Positions 16,966 to 25,994 are shown, counted from the stretch's first letter. The stretch is DNA of 64,000 nucleotides from Paenibacillus sp. MAEPY2 (GCF_000499205.1 NZ_AWUK01000001.1:62001-126000), one strand, 5' to 3'. Numbers and translations are program-made. The notes: generated by a model from the sequence alone, not told the origin.

Positions 16966-17526
16966 ATGAGTCACCTGATTACCATTCAACCTTTAACATC
17001 ATCGGATATGGAGAGTGCCTGCCAGTTATTCGAGACATCCATTACGAATGCATTTATACAAGAGGGGCTGGGTGCCCTGCACGAAGACATTCGGGATGAA
17101 ATTGAACACAAAAAAGCGATGCTTCACTGCGCTTTGCATCCTGACAACAATAAGGAATCGAGTATCTTCTTTTTGCTCGCCAAAAGAGAAGACACCGTCG
17201 TTGGCACCATTTCCTATGGTCCTTGCGGTAAGGAGATTCAAGAATGCACAAACAACCAATTGAACCAAATAGGAGAACTGGGTAGTCTCTACGTTTTGCC
17301 AGATGTCCAAGGTCAGGGGATTGGCTCTGCTCTTATTCAGGCCCTGGCTACTGAACTTCAGCGGCGTAAGATTACGCAATTTTGTCTGGATAGCGGCTAC
17401 CGGACAGCGCAGCAGAAATGGCAGCGAAAGTTTGGAGAACCCTATGCCGTGGCAAAGAACTATTGGGGTGAAGGTTCGGACCATATGGCATGGTTATGTG
17501 AAGTGAAGGATTTTGCTGCAAAATAA
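16966..17526 (+). CDS. GNAT family N-acetyltransferase
   Basis: The 186-residue protein contains GELGSLYVLPDVQGQGIGSALIQAL, with the QGxGIGxxL acetyl-CoA loop, and a C-terminal CLDSGYRTAQQKWQRKFGEPYAV block. ATG 16966 follows CGGAGAG. A family 1 repeat stands directly upstream and a terminator downstream, so it is probably a single-gene unit. The substrate is unknown. Confidence 0.88.
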   Translation: MSHLITIQPLTSSDMESACQLFETSITNAFIQEGLGALHEDIRDEIEHKKAMLHCALHPDNNKESSIFFLLAKREDTVVGTISYGPCGKEIQECTNNQLNQIGELGSLYVLPDVQGQGIGSALIQALATELQRRKITQFCLDSGYRTAQQKWQRKFGEPYAVAKNYWGEGSDHMAWLCEVKDFAAK

Positions 17527-17534
17527 AATGACCC

Positions 17535-17573
17535 AGAGATGACGACCTGTGCTGAACAGGAGTCATCTCTTTT
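17535..17573 (+). terminator. Rho-independent terminator
   Basis: AGAGATGAC pairs with GTCATCTCT, with an inner CCTGT/ACAGG stem, followed by TTTT. Confidence 0.88.
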
Positions 17574-17639
17574 ACTAATTGAATCTTTCTGCATCGATAG
17601 AGGACTATTCTTCGTACAGTAAGAAAAAGGAGTGAATAT

Positions 17640-18140
17640 ATGCAGTACATACAGTGGAATACGCCCGAGCAACGTTTATCGCCGGATGCCATAACTATAT
17701 GGAGAATCAGTGCGATCATATCAAATGGAATAGGTCTGATCGTGCTTGCAGCACTGTTGGTTCTGGATTCCATTTATGGATGGAAGTCGTGGATTGATTG
17801 GTTACTGTGGGGAGTAACTGCCATTTCGGTGCTGTATGCCGTGTGGGAGATTTTTATTCGACCTTCATTGTTATACAAGCATTGGTACTACGATGCGAAT
17901 GAGGAGTTCTTGCAATTGAAACACGGGGCTCTGAAGAAGGTGCATCAGATCATTCCCATGGCGAAAGTACAATCGGTTACTACGAACCAAGGTCCCCTTT
18001 TGAGAAAATATGGCCTATATTCCGTATCGGTCGGCACGATGGGGTCATCTCATAACATCCCGGCGTTGCCAGAGGAAGTGGCGCTTGAATTGCGCCATCA
18101 GATTGCATCCTATGCGAGGATTAACGAGGTGGATGAATGA
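17640..18140 (+). CDS. ydbS: YdbS-like PH-domain membrane protein
   Basis: The 166-residue protein has two membrane helices (about residues 22-43 and 52-72) followed by a bacterial PH (bPH2) domain: YYDANEEFLQLKHGALKKVHQIIPMAKVQSV with the QGPLLRKYGLYSVSVGT block. Its partner follows with a four-base overlap (ATGA), the same order as B. subtilis ydbST. In B. subtilis this pair belongs to the cell-envelope stress regulon of sigma-W and gives protection against some antimicrobial peptides. A weak sigma-W-like element, TGCATC-N17-CGTA, is present upstream. Confidence 0.85.
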   Translation: MQYIQWNTPEQRLSPDAITIWRISAIISNGIGLIVLAALLVLDSIYGWKSWIDWLLWGVTAISVLYAVWEIFIRPSLLYKHWYYDANEEFLQLKHGALKKVHQIIPMAKVQSVTTNQGPLLRKYGLYSVSVGTMGSSHNIPALPEEVALELRHQIASYARINEVDE

Positions 18141-19672
18141 ACGAGACGAAAAGACAACACCCGTTAGCCATGCTCTGGAGTGTATGGAAACTGGTTAAAA
18201 ATTCTTTTGCATTTATCGTTTTTTTATTTATTCTTCGTCATGGCTCGGCGTCCAACTGGATTATGTATGGCAGAGCTGCGTTTTATGTGGCTATGACGTT
18301 TAGTGTAATAGCCATCATATGGGGCTGGTTTACGTTACGTTATACCGCAGAGGATAAGGCTTTCCAGATCTACAGTGGGGTATTTAACCGCACAAGAAGA
18401 ACGATACCCTTCACCAAAATTCAGAACGTGAACCGGCATACGTCGTTGTTTCATCGTTTGTTCAGAGTCACATCCATTCGTTTTGAGACGGGCATCAAGG
18501 GAGAAGATGCTACGTTTCAGCTGCAAGTCATTTCACTCTCGGAATCAGATCGGCTTGAAAAGATTGTAGCAGGACATATGTCGGAAGCAGATGCGACCAG
18601 TGATGTTATGGAACAACTCGTAGACTCAGAGAATCTGCCCGAAAACGTAACAACGGAAGAAGTTACTCCAGTGCCTGTAAAAGAGGAGCTTGAACGGACT
18701 ATACATTACCAGTCCACCCGTAGAGATATATTCAAAGCATCGTTCACCTCACTCAGCTTTCTGGTACTTATTCCGATTCTGGGTTCTCTCTATTCGTCGA
18801 TAAAAGATTTCTTTCCTGATGAAAAAGTGACGGAGAGCATCGTATTAACGTGGCTGGATACCTGGTGGATTACCGCATTGATTATCACGGGACTTATCGC
18901 TGTTTCCATTACGCTTGGTATAATTAGAACTTTTGTGAAGTATGGTGATTTCCAAATATCCTCAGATCGCAAACGAATCTATATTACGAAGGGCATGTTG
19001 GAACAGACCGCATTTTCGATTCTGAAGGAACGAGTCCAGGCGGTGAAAATCACGCAGTCTCCGATGAAAAGGCTGCTAGGACTGGCAGAAGTGGAACTGA
19101 CGACAGCAGGTGGTTTGGGAGAATCCGATCAGGAGGTTAACTCGCTCTATCCTTTTCTGCCTGTAAAACAAGCTTACGATATGATCTCGGAGATTTTGCC
19201 ATCCTATCAGGTTACAGAGGAGATGCAGAAGCTTCCACGAAAATCATTATGGCTGCGCATGCTGATACCAAGCTGGGTGTGGATCATTGCTACAGGTTTA
19301 CTATTTTATTTCAAACCGGTGATTCTGGGACAGCATCAGGCGTGGTGGATGATTTCCGCTATTCTGTTACTGTGGGTTGTCATATGCAGATTAGCTGATT
19401 TTTTCCATACACGCTACGTCCTGAATCAGAACTTTATTCAGTTACGAACCGGCGCATTAACGTCAACATTATACATCTCCAAACGTGAGAAAGTCATTGA
19501 GGTACAAATCACCCGGAATCTGCTGCAACGCTGGCTTGGTGTCGCTTCGATTCAAACGGTAAACCGGGCCAAACCTGTTCTGCATCACACCGTAAACGAT
19601 ATTTCGCTTGAAGCCGTAGAATCGTTTCAGTTGTGGTATATGGAGCGGAGTCAGAACGTCCAGATTCGATAA
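18137..19672 (+). CDS. ydbT: YdbT-like protein with multiple bPH2 domains
   Basis: The 511-residue protein has three modules, each a pair of membrane helices followed by a bPH2 domain. The domains begin near TAEDKAFQIYSGVFNRTRRTIPF (residues 73-95), YGDFQISSDRKRIYITKGMLEQ (about 272) and RYVLNQNFIQLRTGALTSTLYI (about 434). The length and the overlapping YdbS gene match YdbT. It acts in the membrane with YdbS. A strong terminator follows. Confidence 0.87.
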   Translation: MNETKRQHPLAMLWSVWKLVKNSFAFIVFLFILRHGSASNWIMYGRAAFYVAMTFSVIAIIWGWFTLRYTAEDKAFQIYSGVFNRTRRTIPFTKIQNVNRHTSLFHRLFRVTSIRFETGIKGEDATFQLQVISLSESDRLEKIVAGHMSEADATSDVMEQLVDSENLPENVTTEEVTPVPVKEELERTIHYQSTRRDIFKASFTSLSFLVLIPILGSLYSSIKDFFPDEKVTESIVLTWLDTWWITALIITGLIAVSITLGIIRTFVKYGDFQISSDRKRIYITKGMLEQTAFSILKERVQAVKITQSPMKRLLGLAEVELTTAGGLGESDQEVNSLYPFLPVKQAYDMISEILPSYQVTEEMQKLPRKSLWLRMLIPSWVWIIATGLLFYFKPVILGQHQAWWMISAILLLWVVICRLADFFHTRYVLNQNFIQLRTGALTSTLYISKREKVIEVQITRNLLQRWLGVASIQTVNRAKPVLHHTVNDISLEAVESFQLWYMERSQNVQIR

Positions 19673-19676
19673 TGTA

Positions 19677-19726
19677 AAGGCTAGTGCAGGAAGACTATTA
19701 AGTTAACTGTGCACTTGCCTTTTTTA
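19677..19726 (+). terminator. Rho-independent terminator
   Basis: AAGGCTAGTGCA pairs with TGCACTTGCCTT with one mismatch, followed by a T run. It closes the ydbS-ydbT unit. Confidence 0.85.
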
Positions 19727-19768
19727 TTGAAGATCGATGCTTAATTTGCTTAGCTTAGGAGGTATTTG

Positions 19769-20131
19769 ATGGATAAGAGGAAAAAATACGTACTGCTAGG
19801 GATACTGACCTTAATGGTTATTTTGGTACTAACCCCATTTGTCTATGTTCAAGTAAACAAGCTGATTTATGCCCATAGAGTTACAGAATACTTAATTGAG
19901 GAAAAGAAATATACTCAAGAGGACATTGAATCCGTGGAAGGCATATGGAATGTTAAGCTTCCACCTTTTTCTGCCTTGGTTAAATTTAAAGATGAACCGG
20001 ATGTTGAATATATTTATTTTGCTCATAATGAAGTCCTGCAATTTGGTTATCGTATCTCTGATGAAGCGAAAAGAAGAGGGAAAACCAAATCGGATCTAAA
20101 ACATGTTGCACCAACAAATGACAGTGAGTAG
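19769..20131 (+). CDS. DUF3139 protein
   Basis: ATG 19769 lies six bases after AGGAGG. The 120-residue protein has one N-terminal membrane helix (YVLLGILTLMVILVLTPFVYV) followed by a domain with VTEYLIEEKKYTQEDIESVEGIW and VKFKDEPDVEYIYF, as in DUF3139. The domain should lie outside the membrane. The function is unknown. The next gene begins 12 bases downstream. Confidence 0.82.
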   Translation: MDKRKKYVLLGILTLMVILVLTPFVYVQVNKLIYAHRVTEYLIEEKKYTQEDIESVEGIWNVKLPPFSALVKFKDEPDVEYIYFAHNEVLQFGYRISDEAKRRGKTKSDLKHVAPTNDSE

Positions 20132-20142
20132 GAGGCGTTCCA

Positions 20143-20922
20143 TTGATTAAAATCGTATTTATGGACGTGGACGGTACGTTACTCAGTGAGATAGATCGAA
20201 GTCTCTCGCCAAGTACAGAGGAATCGATTCGAAATTTGGTTCGTAGGGGTATACAGGTCGTTCTGGTCACTGGCAGACCCTATAATTTATGCGGAGAGTT
20301 CAGGAAACTCGGAATGGATACCATAATCTCGGCTAACGGCGCATTGATTAAGAGCGGAGATGAAGTAATACATAAATCGGTGCTTTCTGCACAGATGGTT
20401 AGAGAATTCAGTGAATTTGCCGAGCTGAACGGAAGCAGTATTTCTTATTTTACAGAGTCATTCGCGATGAATGGATTATGCACAACGGATGTGCGTGTCA
20501 TCGATGCATTGAGAGATACGCTCGGTCTGATGGAGTATCCGTTGACAATCAGTTCTTTGGAACAAGAAGTGTATTGTATTTGTTTATATGCCGATCAAAC
20601 TGAAGCGGAGAAATTCCATTACCAATTTCCTACATTAAAATTCGTGAGGTTCCATCCTTATGTGTCTAACGTAATGGAAGAGAATGAAGTATCCAAATCG
20701 ATAGCGGCAGAGAAAGTGCTCGCCCATCTGAATATTTCGAGAGAGGAAGCGATGGCTTTTGGCGATGGTGAAAATGATATCGATCTGCTAGAGTACGTTG
20801 GGCTCGGCATTGCGATGGGAAATGGAGGAGAGCGCATCAAACAAAGTGCGGATTATGTCACACTGCGAGCAAGTGAGGATGGCATCACACACGCATTGAA
20901 TAAATTTGAAATCATAGAATAA
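20143..20922 (+). CDS. Cof-type HAD-IIB phosphatase
   Basis: A TTG start at 20143 follows AGGAGG. The 259-residue protein has motif I DVDGTLL, motif II as VLVTGRPY, a C2 cap in the middle (about residues 85-185) and motif IV in AFGDGENDIDLLEYVGLGIAMGN. This is the full Cof/YidA-type arrangement. Such enzymes dephosphorylate sugar phosphates or cofactors; the substrate is unknown. Confidence 0.9.
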   Translation: MIKIVFMDVDGTLLSEIDRSLSPSTEESIRNLVRRGIQVVLVTGRPYNLCGEFRKLGMDTIISANGALIKSGDEVIHKSVLSAQMVREFSEFAELNGSSISYFTESFAMNGLCTTDVRVIDALRDTLGLMEYPLTISSLEQEVYCICLYADQTEAEKFHYQFPTLKFVRFHPYVSNVMEENEVSKSIAAEKVLAHLNISREEAMAFGDGENDIDLLEYVGLGIAMGNGGERIKQSADYVTLRASEDGITHALNKFEIIE

Positions 20923-20935
20923 GCAAATTTTGGAG

Positions 20936-20955
20936 TAATAAGGATATCCTTATTA
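20936..20955. promoter_or_regulatory. Perfect 20-bp palindrome
   Basis: TAATAAGGATATCCTTATTA is perfectly self-complementary. It begins 14 bases after the HAD gene and about 70 bases before the YHYH gene. It could be a repressor operator or, as RNA, a weak stem; no T run follows directly. Confidence 0.5.
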
Positions 20956-21025
20956 TGGGTTTTCATGTAGAATGATGGAGGAAGAATTAAGCCCTAAAGC
21001 ATAGGGTGAGATCGAAGGGTGACGT

Positions 21026-21196
21026 ATGAAAAAGGTTGTTATTGTAATTCTGTCTCTTGTCGTACTTATTGGTGTGTCTTCTTCTGCTTACGCCCATCCA
21101 GGCAGATTGGACAAAAATGGTGGACATAATTGTTCCGCGAAATCCAAACAAAAGGGCCTATGTACAGGATACCATTATCACAAAAAGAAGAAATGA
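21026..21196 (+). CDS. Small secreted YHYH-domain protein, 56 residues
   Basis: This gene is too short for usual cut-offs and is overlapped by a spurious longer frame. ATG 21026 follows GAAGGG. The product has a signal peptide (MKK, hydrophobic core, SSSAYA cleavage site near residue 23) and a mature part HPGRLDKNGGHNCSAKSK...CTGYHYHKKKK. The HPGR-D-NGGH plus YHYH pattern is characteristic of YHYH-domain proteins. The histidines and two cysteines suggest metal binding; no function is established. Confidence 0.8.
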   Translation: MKKVVIVILSLVVLIGVSSSAYAHPGRLDKNGGHNCSAKSKQKGLCTGYHYHKKKK

Positions 21197-21320
21197 AAAT
21201 GAGTTTTACAAGGTAAACCCAGCCCTGGTCTATTCTATGGTTGGGTTTACATGTTTATTATTCATGGTAGTCGCAGCTAACAGAATAGAAGAAACATTAC
21301 GTTAGAGGTGAACAGGTATT

Positions 21321-21483
21321 ATGGGGTTTATTTGGGATCATTTGTGTAATTATTATGACGGTCACACTCATCAGCATAGAAAGTAAAACGAAACGGTTAA
21401 TTCAAGAGCAGGCCGAAACCAATCGGAAACTGGAGTTGCTGTTGAGTAAAGAACGTTTGACAGACCAGACAGGAGGAGCATGA
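21321..21483 (+). pseudogene. Tiny membrane/coiled-coil protein with frameshift in GGGG run
   Basis: The frame ending with TGA at 21481-21483 encodes a membrane helix (LFGIICVIIMTVTLI) and then a charged helix (ESKTKRLIQEQAETNRKLELLLSKERL), typical of small Bacilli proteins, but has no start codon. ATG 21321 enters another frame. Removing one G from the GGGG at 21323-21326 links them as MGLFGII. AGAGGTG stands 10 bases upstream and the stop abuts the next gene. A homopolymer error or a real frameshift is likely. Confidence 0.65.
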
Positions 21484-21485
21484 CG

Positions 21486-22148
21486 ATGGATCATATTAAA
21501 GCGATTATTTTTGATCTAGACAATACGATTCTCAACAGAATAAGTACCTTTGAAGGCTTCAGCCAGAGCTTGATCAACACTTATTTTGCCCATCTTGAGA
21601 CTACGGATGATATTCTTAGACGAATTATTGAGCTGGATGAGGACGGTTACAAGGACAAGGATGTCTTGTTCAACGAGCTGCTCCATGAATTACCTTGGGC
21701 TGAAAACCCACCTCACGCGGAGCTTATGGAGTTCTATGGCAGAGAGTATGTGAGGAGTGCTGTTCTGATGGAGCAGGCGCAAGAAGTGGTGCAGCATCTA
21801 AGAGGAAAATATAAAACAGCTTTGATCACCAATGGTAAAACCGAGATTCAGTACGGTAAAATAGATCAGCTCGGCATCCGGGATGATTTTGATCATATTA
21901 TCGTTTCGGAAGAGGCCGGGGTCAAAAAGCCCGATCCTCGTATTTTCAAATTGGCATTGGATCATTTCAACCTCTCTCCTGAGCAGTGTATCTACATTGG
22001 AGATCATCCGGTAAATGATGTTGAAGGCGCGGCAAAAGTAGGCATGAGCACGATTTGGATGAAGGTCAATCAGCCTTGGCAGGACAGCATTACAACAAAA
22101 CCATTGCATACTATTGAGCATCTTGGTGAATTAAAAGGGCTACTCTAA
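21486..22148 (+). CDS. HAD-IA hydrolase (YjjG/YfnB-like)
   Basis: The product of about 220 residues has motif I DLDNTIL, motif II ALITNG, the motif III lysine in EEAGVKKPDPRIF, and motif IV IGDHPVNDVEGA. A helical cap of normal size lies between motifs I and II, which sets it apart from the shortened HAD gene at 4.7 kb. Such enzymes act as nucleotide or sugar phosphatases. AGGAGG at 21471-21476 favours ATG 21486 (spacing 9) over ATG 21480 (spacing 3). Confidence 0.9.
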   Translation: MDHIKAIIFDLDNTILNRISTFEGFSQSLINTYFAHLETTDDILRRIIELDEDGYKDKDVLFNELLHELPWAENPPHAELMEFYGREYVRSAVLMEQAQEVVQHLRGKYKTALITNGKTEIQYGKIDQLGIRDDFDHIIVSEEAGVKKPDPRIFKLALDHFNLSPEQCIYIGDHPVNDVEGAAKVGMSTIWMKVNQPWQDSITTKPLHTIEHLGELKGLL

Positions 22149-22246
22149 GTGGAGACAGTCAGATTAGATTCAAAATTACACTACATAACAGAACAGCGAG
22201 GAAGGCGCGCATGAAGATCAGACAAATGGCAACGGCTGTTATAAAG

Positions 22247-22275
22247 AGCGAGGATGTTAGGCATCCCCGCTTTTT
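22247..22275. terminator. Bidirectional terminator between convergent genes
   Basis: AGCGaGGATG pairs with CATCCcCGCT (one mismatch) around a five-base loop; T runs flank it on the + strand and a shorter one on the - strand. It lies between the HAD gene and the converging glycosyltransferase gene. Confidence 0.8.
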
Positions 22276-22287
22276 CCTTAATAATGT

Positions 22288-23445
22288 TCAAGCAGTGATG
22301 ATTCGATCTTTCGTGCGTCTTCTCCGATTCTCAATTGCTTCCTCATAATCCCCGATTAACCCGTCAAAAATGTGATCCCACGAACGCTGCTCAGCAAGCT
22401 TTCGTCCTTCAATGCCCATATGTCTTAGTTGATCCATATGATCACCCCAGAGGCATATCTCCCGAATCAATGCATCCGCTTGGCCTGGCTCGAACAGAAC
22501 ACCGCTTCGATGATGTGCGACCAAGTCTTTTACACCGCCACCATTCGCTGCGAGAACTGGCAATCCTGAAGCCATCGCTTCCAGCACCACATTGCCAAAT
22601 GTTTCTGTTGAGGAAGGAAACACAAAGAGATCTGCCGAAGCATACATAACAGCAAGCTCCTCACCATGTAGGTACCCTGTAAAGGTGACATTGGGCGGGG
22701 ATTGCATACGCATTTTGGGAAGCAATGGGCCATCACCTACAATGATCCAGTGTACACGGAATTGCATATGTTCAGGTAACTGCTGCATGGCAAGCGTGAG
22801 GGTAGCGATATCTTTTTCTGGGGCAATTCGTCCTACGTAGAGTAAAATTAGAGGAGCCGTTATATTGTAGCGTGTACGGATATCTGAGCTTCGTTTATCT
22901 GGTGAGTACAGGTTGCAATCGATCCCGCGGGACCAGAGCTTTAGACGCTGAATACCTTTCGACTGCAATGAGTTTAAGGTCTCCTGAGACGGTGCTAATG
23001 TGGAGTCACAGGCCCGGTGGAACCACTGAATGTACTTCCAGTAGAGAGGAATTATGCTGTTCAACCTGTAGTATTCGAGGTAACGATCAAAGTGGGTATG
23101 GTAGGAGATGACATGAGGAAGCTGATGCTTGAGCGCATATCTGAGACCGAGAAGGCCCATATTGAATGGAGTGGCGATATGCAGCAGATCTGGCTGAAAG
23201 GCTTTTAACTCTTGATGGATGGATCTCCGATTAGGTAGGGCTATTCTACATTCCGGATAGAGGAAAAAGGGGATGTTGGTAACCGAACGAGCCGGTGCGG
23301 CGTGATTGCCTTCAATAACGGACTGCGGCGTAAGTAGCAGATGCTCAATTCCTTTGCGGTTTAACTGGTTACTTAAGCGGTGCAGCGTGCCGGCAACACC
23401 ATTGGTATCCGGAACATAGGTATCGGTGAACAAGGCCAGGCGCAT
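22288..23445 (-). CDS. GT4-family glycosyltransferase
   Basis: The start is ATG 23445, five bases after GGGAGGGG; ATGs further upstream are less well placed. The roughly 385-residue protein has the GT-B fold: N-terminal MRLALFTDTYVPDTNGVA, a hinge, and the C-terminal donor domain with LYVGRIAPEKDI, VGDGPLLPKM and the E-x7-E motif in PSSTETFGNVVLEAMASGLPVLA. This is typical of GT4 mannosyl- or glucosyltransferases acting on lipids at the cytoplasmic face of the membrane. The acceptor is unknown. Confidence 0.9.
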   Translation of the reverse strand: MRLALFTDTYVPDTNGVAGTLHRLSNQLNRKGIEHLLLTPQSVIEGNHAAPARSVTNIPFFLYPECRIALPNRRSIHQELKAFQPDLLHIATPFNMGLLGLRYALKHQLPHVISYHTHFDRYLEYYRLNSIIPLYWKYIQWFHRACDSTLAPSQETLNSLQSKGIQRLKLWSRGIDCNLYSPDKRSSDIRTRYNITAPLILLYVGRIAPEKDIATLTLAMQQLPEHMQFRVHWIIVGDGPLLPKMRMQSPPNVTFTGYLHGEELAVMYASADLFVFPSSTETFGNVVLEAMASGLPVLAANGGGVKDLVAHHRSGVLFEPGQADALIREICLWGDHMDQLRHMGIEGRKLAEQRSWDHIFDGLIGDYEEAIENRRRRTKDRIITA

Positions 23446-23690
23446 CATTACCCCTCCCATGACTCTTGATGAGACGATCATAACAGCGGATCATTTTCCA
23501 GAGGTCAAGTGAAGGTTAACTTTATCTGTATTTCGTGTAAAGTGTGTGGGCAGCGTGATCTGGTGCAAACATACATCGGATAAACTTATATCGTATATTC
23601 TGCTATGATGTATAGGCGTTTCGTTTTAGTGGACCCGTGTAAAATCATTCGTTCAACTTACATATAGAGAGTTATAGGAGGCAGAGAGAG

Positions 23691-24260
23691 ATGAATAAAT
23701 TACAGGAAGAATTACAGCAATTATTACCCTTGGATCAGCTTGAAAGCATGTCGGGTGAAGAAGTGGTGGGGAGCGTTGCCATGGATCTTTATCGTGCTGA
23801 ATTTGCGACCATTCGGGAATGCGGACCGGATCTTCCACAGGTACTGCGAGATGCTATCCTGATCGTAGATCTGGATACAGAGCTGTCCATGAGTGGTATT
23901 ACCGGTTTTCTTGAAAATGCGAGCGGACAGTTTCTGGGTGAAACGACGGAAGCGATGCAGCGCATAGGAAATGATGCAGATGCAGAGATCCTGAAGAACA
24001 TTCAGCATATGTTATCCGAAAATGGTGTGACGCCTGAGCAATTAAGAGAAAATGTGAATGCACTCTCCGAACAGGATGTAACGACAGCCCTGAATACGCA
24101 TGGTCAACAGATTCATGAGGTTTTGCAACGGGTGGAGTTGGAAGCGGGTCATTTAAGCATGCAATCGGATAATGAAGAGGTATTTGAACTCCTTTATCAA
24201 TATGTAGAAACGAACAAAGATCGTCTGAAACAGGAGATGGAACACCTCTTGTCTAATTGA
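23691..24260 (+). CDS. DMP19/DUF4375-like protein
   Basis: The 189-residue acidic protein begins behind TAGGAGGCAGAGAG. The block LPQVLRDAILIVDLDTELSMSGITGFLENASGQFLGETTEAMQRIG resembles the DMP19/DUF4375 domain, in which a short helical bundle precedes a glycine-rich turn. Neisseria DMP19 is an acidic DNA mimic; whether this protein mimics DNA is unknown. It is soluble and all-helical. The next gene follows after 25 bases. Confidence 0.65.
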   Translation: MNKLQEELQQLLPLDQLESMSGEEVVGSVAMDLYRAEFATIRECGPDLPQVLRDAILIVDLDTELSMSGITGFLENASGQFLGETTEAMQRIGNDADAEILKNIQHMLSENGVTPEQLRENVNALSEQDVTTALNTHGQQIHEVLQRVELEAGHLSMQSDNEEVFELLYQYVETNKDRLKQEMEHLLSN

Positions 24261-24285
24261 ATCTGACACGTAGGAGAGTGTTACG

Positions 24286-24822
24286 ATGATTGTGATGATT
24301 AATGGGGCATTTGGCTCGGGTAAAACCTCTGCTGCTACCAAGCTGCAGTCGCACATTCCGAACAGCATGATCTACGATCCGGAAGAGATTGGTTACATGT
24401 TAAGAGATCTGATTGTGGATGACGTGAAAATGGAAGAGGAGAAAACGGACGATTTTCAGGATATGGAGCTGTGGAAAGTCCTTACCGTGAAAGTCGCCTG
24501 TGAAATCAGGGAGAAGTATAACAAACATCTGATTGTTCCAATGACCATCTACAAGTCAGAGCAGTTCAATTACATCCATCGGGGTCTGAAAGAGTTAGAT
24601 GCTGACCTTTTTCATTTCACTCTGATGACATCCATGGAAACATTACATGAGAGATTATTGAAGCGCGGGGATGAGCCTGGTGGATGGACTTTTATACAAG
24701 CGGTTAAGTGTGCCGAAGCATTCCACGGAGCACGTTTTGAAGAGTATATTCAAACGGACGACCAAACAACAGATGATGTGGTGGATTTTATAATTTCCAA
24801 AGTGTTATCAGACCGTAAATGA
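24286..24822 (+). CDS. TmrB-like ATP-binding protein
   Basis: The 178-residue protein has Walker A GAFGSGKT (residues 7-14) after MIVMIN, then SMIYDPEEIGYMLR, LIVPMTIY, HFTLMTSMETLHERLLKRG and FEEYIQTD. These blocks follow B. subtilis TmrB, which confers tunicamycin resistance by binding the drug. TmrB's membrane-associating C-terminal tail seems absent here. A resistance role is possible but not shown. Confidence 0.83.
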   Translation: MIVMINGAFGSGKTSAATKLQSHIPNSMIYDPEEIGYMLRDLIVDDVKMEEEKTDDFQDMELWKVLTVKVACEIREKYNKHLIVPMTIYKSEQFNYIHRGLKELDADLFHFTLMTSMETLHERLLKRGDEPGGWTFIQAVKCAEAFHGARFEEYIQTDDQTTDDVVDFIISKVLSDRK

Positions 24823-24834
24823 GGAGGCAAAAAG

Positions 24835-25122
24835 ATGAGTATCAACAAACGATTAGGTGTGGAATCCCTGTTGGTAACTTTGCTGTTCACAATAGGTTTT
24901 ATGGCTTGGAATGTCGTTCAAGGTATGCTAATGACGCTTAATCATGTACCTGAAATGAACAACGGTTCATCCGTCACGATGTTGCAGTCCGAGGTTGCTT
25001 TTGGCTTCATTGCCCGTTGGGATACCACTTCCATTCTGATCGCTACAGTCGGATTCCTCTTGCTTGCTGCTGCATATTATGGTCTTCGATCGGGGATGCA
25101 GCGCTGGACACAGCGTTCTTGA
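24835..25122 (+). CDS. Small two-helix membrane protein, 95 residues
   Basis: ATG 24835 follows GAGGAGG. Two membrane helices (about residues 9-32 and 65-85) flank an extracytoplasmic loop. It starts 12 bases after the TmrB-like gene and is probably co-transcribed with it. The family is not recognised. Confidence 0.68.
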   Translation: MSINKRLGVESLLVTLLFTIGFMAWNVVQGMLMTLNHVPEMNNGSSVTMLQSEVAFGFIARWDTTSILIATVGFLLLAAAYYGLRSGMQRWTQRS

Positions 25123-25157
25123 AGTAGGCTTGTTTATTTATTAGGAAGAACATAGAC

Positions 25158-25203
25158 AAAAACAGTTCTATACCAGAGGTAGCTGGTAGAAGAACTGTTT
25201 TTT
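25158..25203. terminator. Bidirectional terminator between convergent genes
   Basis: AAAACAGTTCT pairs with AGAACTGTTTT and an inner TACCAG/CTGGTA stem is present. Both strands have a T run after the stem. It serves the small membrane protein gene and spo0M. Confidence 0.88.
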
Positions 25204-25220
25204 CGTTATTTTTTAATAGA

Positions 25221-25994
25221 TTATAAATGCTTGGAAATGACTTCTTCCAGTCCTTGGGCGACCGATTGTGCACCCCGTGCAAGATGTCTCTCATAGAGAT
25301 GCAGACGAACAAAGCTCTCATCCGTACCCATCGCTTCGGAGAAAATGCCACCGAGCCCACGTGCGCGGCGGTCAATCTGAAGCAGCAGTTCCATTGAATC
25401 TCCCATCGGGTAGAACAGTACTTCCAGCTCATCCAGATAGCCGCGGAACTTGCTCGTTGGCACGAATTCAAATTCCTGTACAAAGGGAAGATTGCCACCA
25501 AGCTTTGGGGCATAGTCGTTGGTCACTTCACGTAACTTAAAACCAAGGAGATCAATTGCATCAAGCACGGTATTCATATCTTTGGTAGGAACTACGTGTA
25601 GTCTGTCCCGGTCTGAGGGGTCCACGGCGCTTGAAATATCAAGGCCTGTTTCAACCCATACCTCTGCACGATGCAGTGTAATTGGAAGATTTTCAGGCAG
25701 ATCATATGAGAAGGATTTCTCCAGTTTGGCTCCAGGTTGTAATAGGAACCCTTCTGTGAGTAAATATTTGGCTACAACGGCCGTTTCATTTACTTTCCGA
25801 TCATTGTGCTCCCGTATGTAATGGGTTTTGATCGTAAGGTAGATTCGGTCTACATTCTGTTCTACTTCTCCGCCCTCGATGTAGACGATCCCTGAGATGA
25901 TTCCTCCAGGCGTAACCTCAGGTGTATGTAATTCTGTATTTACTTTGGCTGCTCCAACACCTACACTGGCTAACATTTTCTTAAAAAAAGACAT
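25221..25994 (-). CDS. spo0M: Sporulation-control protein Spo0M
   Basis: The product of 257 residues starts with MSFFKKMLASVGVGAAKVNT, followed by an arrestin-like beta sandwich (GGIISGIVYIEGGEVEQNVDRIYLTI) and a C-terminal domain ending in EEVISKH, as in Spo0M. In B. subtilis Spo0M modulates early sporulation and interacts with the cytoskeleton. The start is ATG 25994, behind GGAGG on the - strand. A sigma-W-type promoter stands about 60 bases upstream. Confidence 0.92.
   Translation of the reverse strand: MSFFKKMLASVGVGAAKVNTELHTPEVTPGGIISGIVYIEGGEVEQNVDRIYLTIKTHYIREHNDRKVNETAVVAKYLLTEGFLLQPGAKLEKSFSYDLPENLPITLHRAEVWVETGLDISSAVDPSDRDRLHVVPTKDMNTVLDAIDLLGFKLREVTNDYAPKLGGNLPFVQEFEFVPTSKFRGYLDELEVLFYPMGDSMELLLQIDRRARGLGGIFSEAMGTDESFVRLHLYERHLARGAQSVAQGLEEVISKHL

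Noticed and set aside
21057..21305. An 82-codon frame over the YHYH gene
   Set aside because: The YHYH frame has a signal peptide, binding site and a recognisable motif; the longer frame starts inside it without a binding site.
22211..22350. Short frame beginning MKIRQMATAVIKSEDVRH, similar to the start of some NUDIX proteins
   Set aside because: It runs straight into a terminator and the converging gene. At most it is a 5' remnant; the similarity is too short to rely on.
25043..25540. Long frames overlapping the terminator and spo0M in other phases
   Set aside because: They are antisense or out-of-frame shadows of spo0M; the spo0M frame has family-wide similarity.
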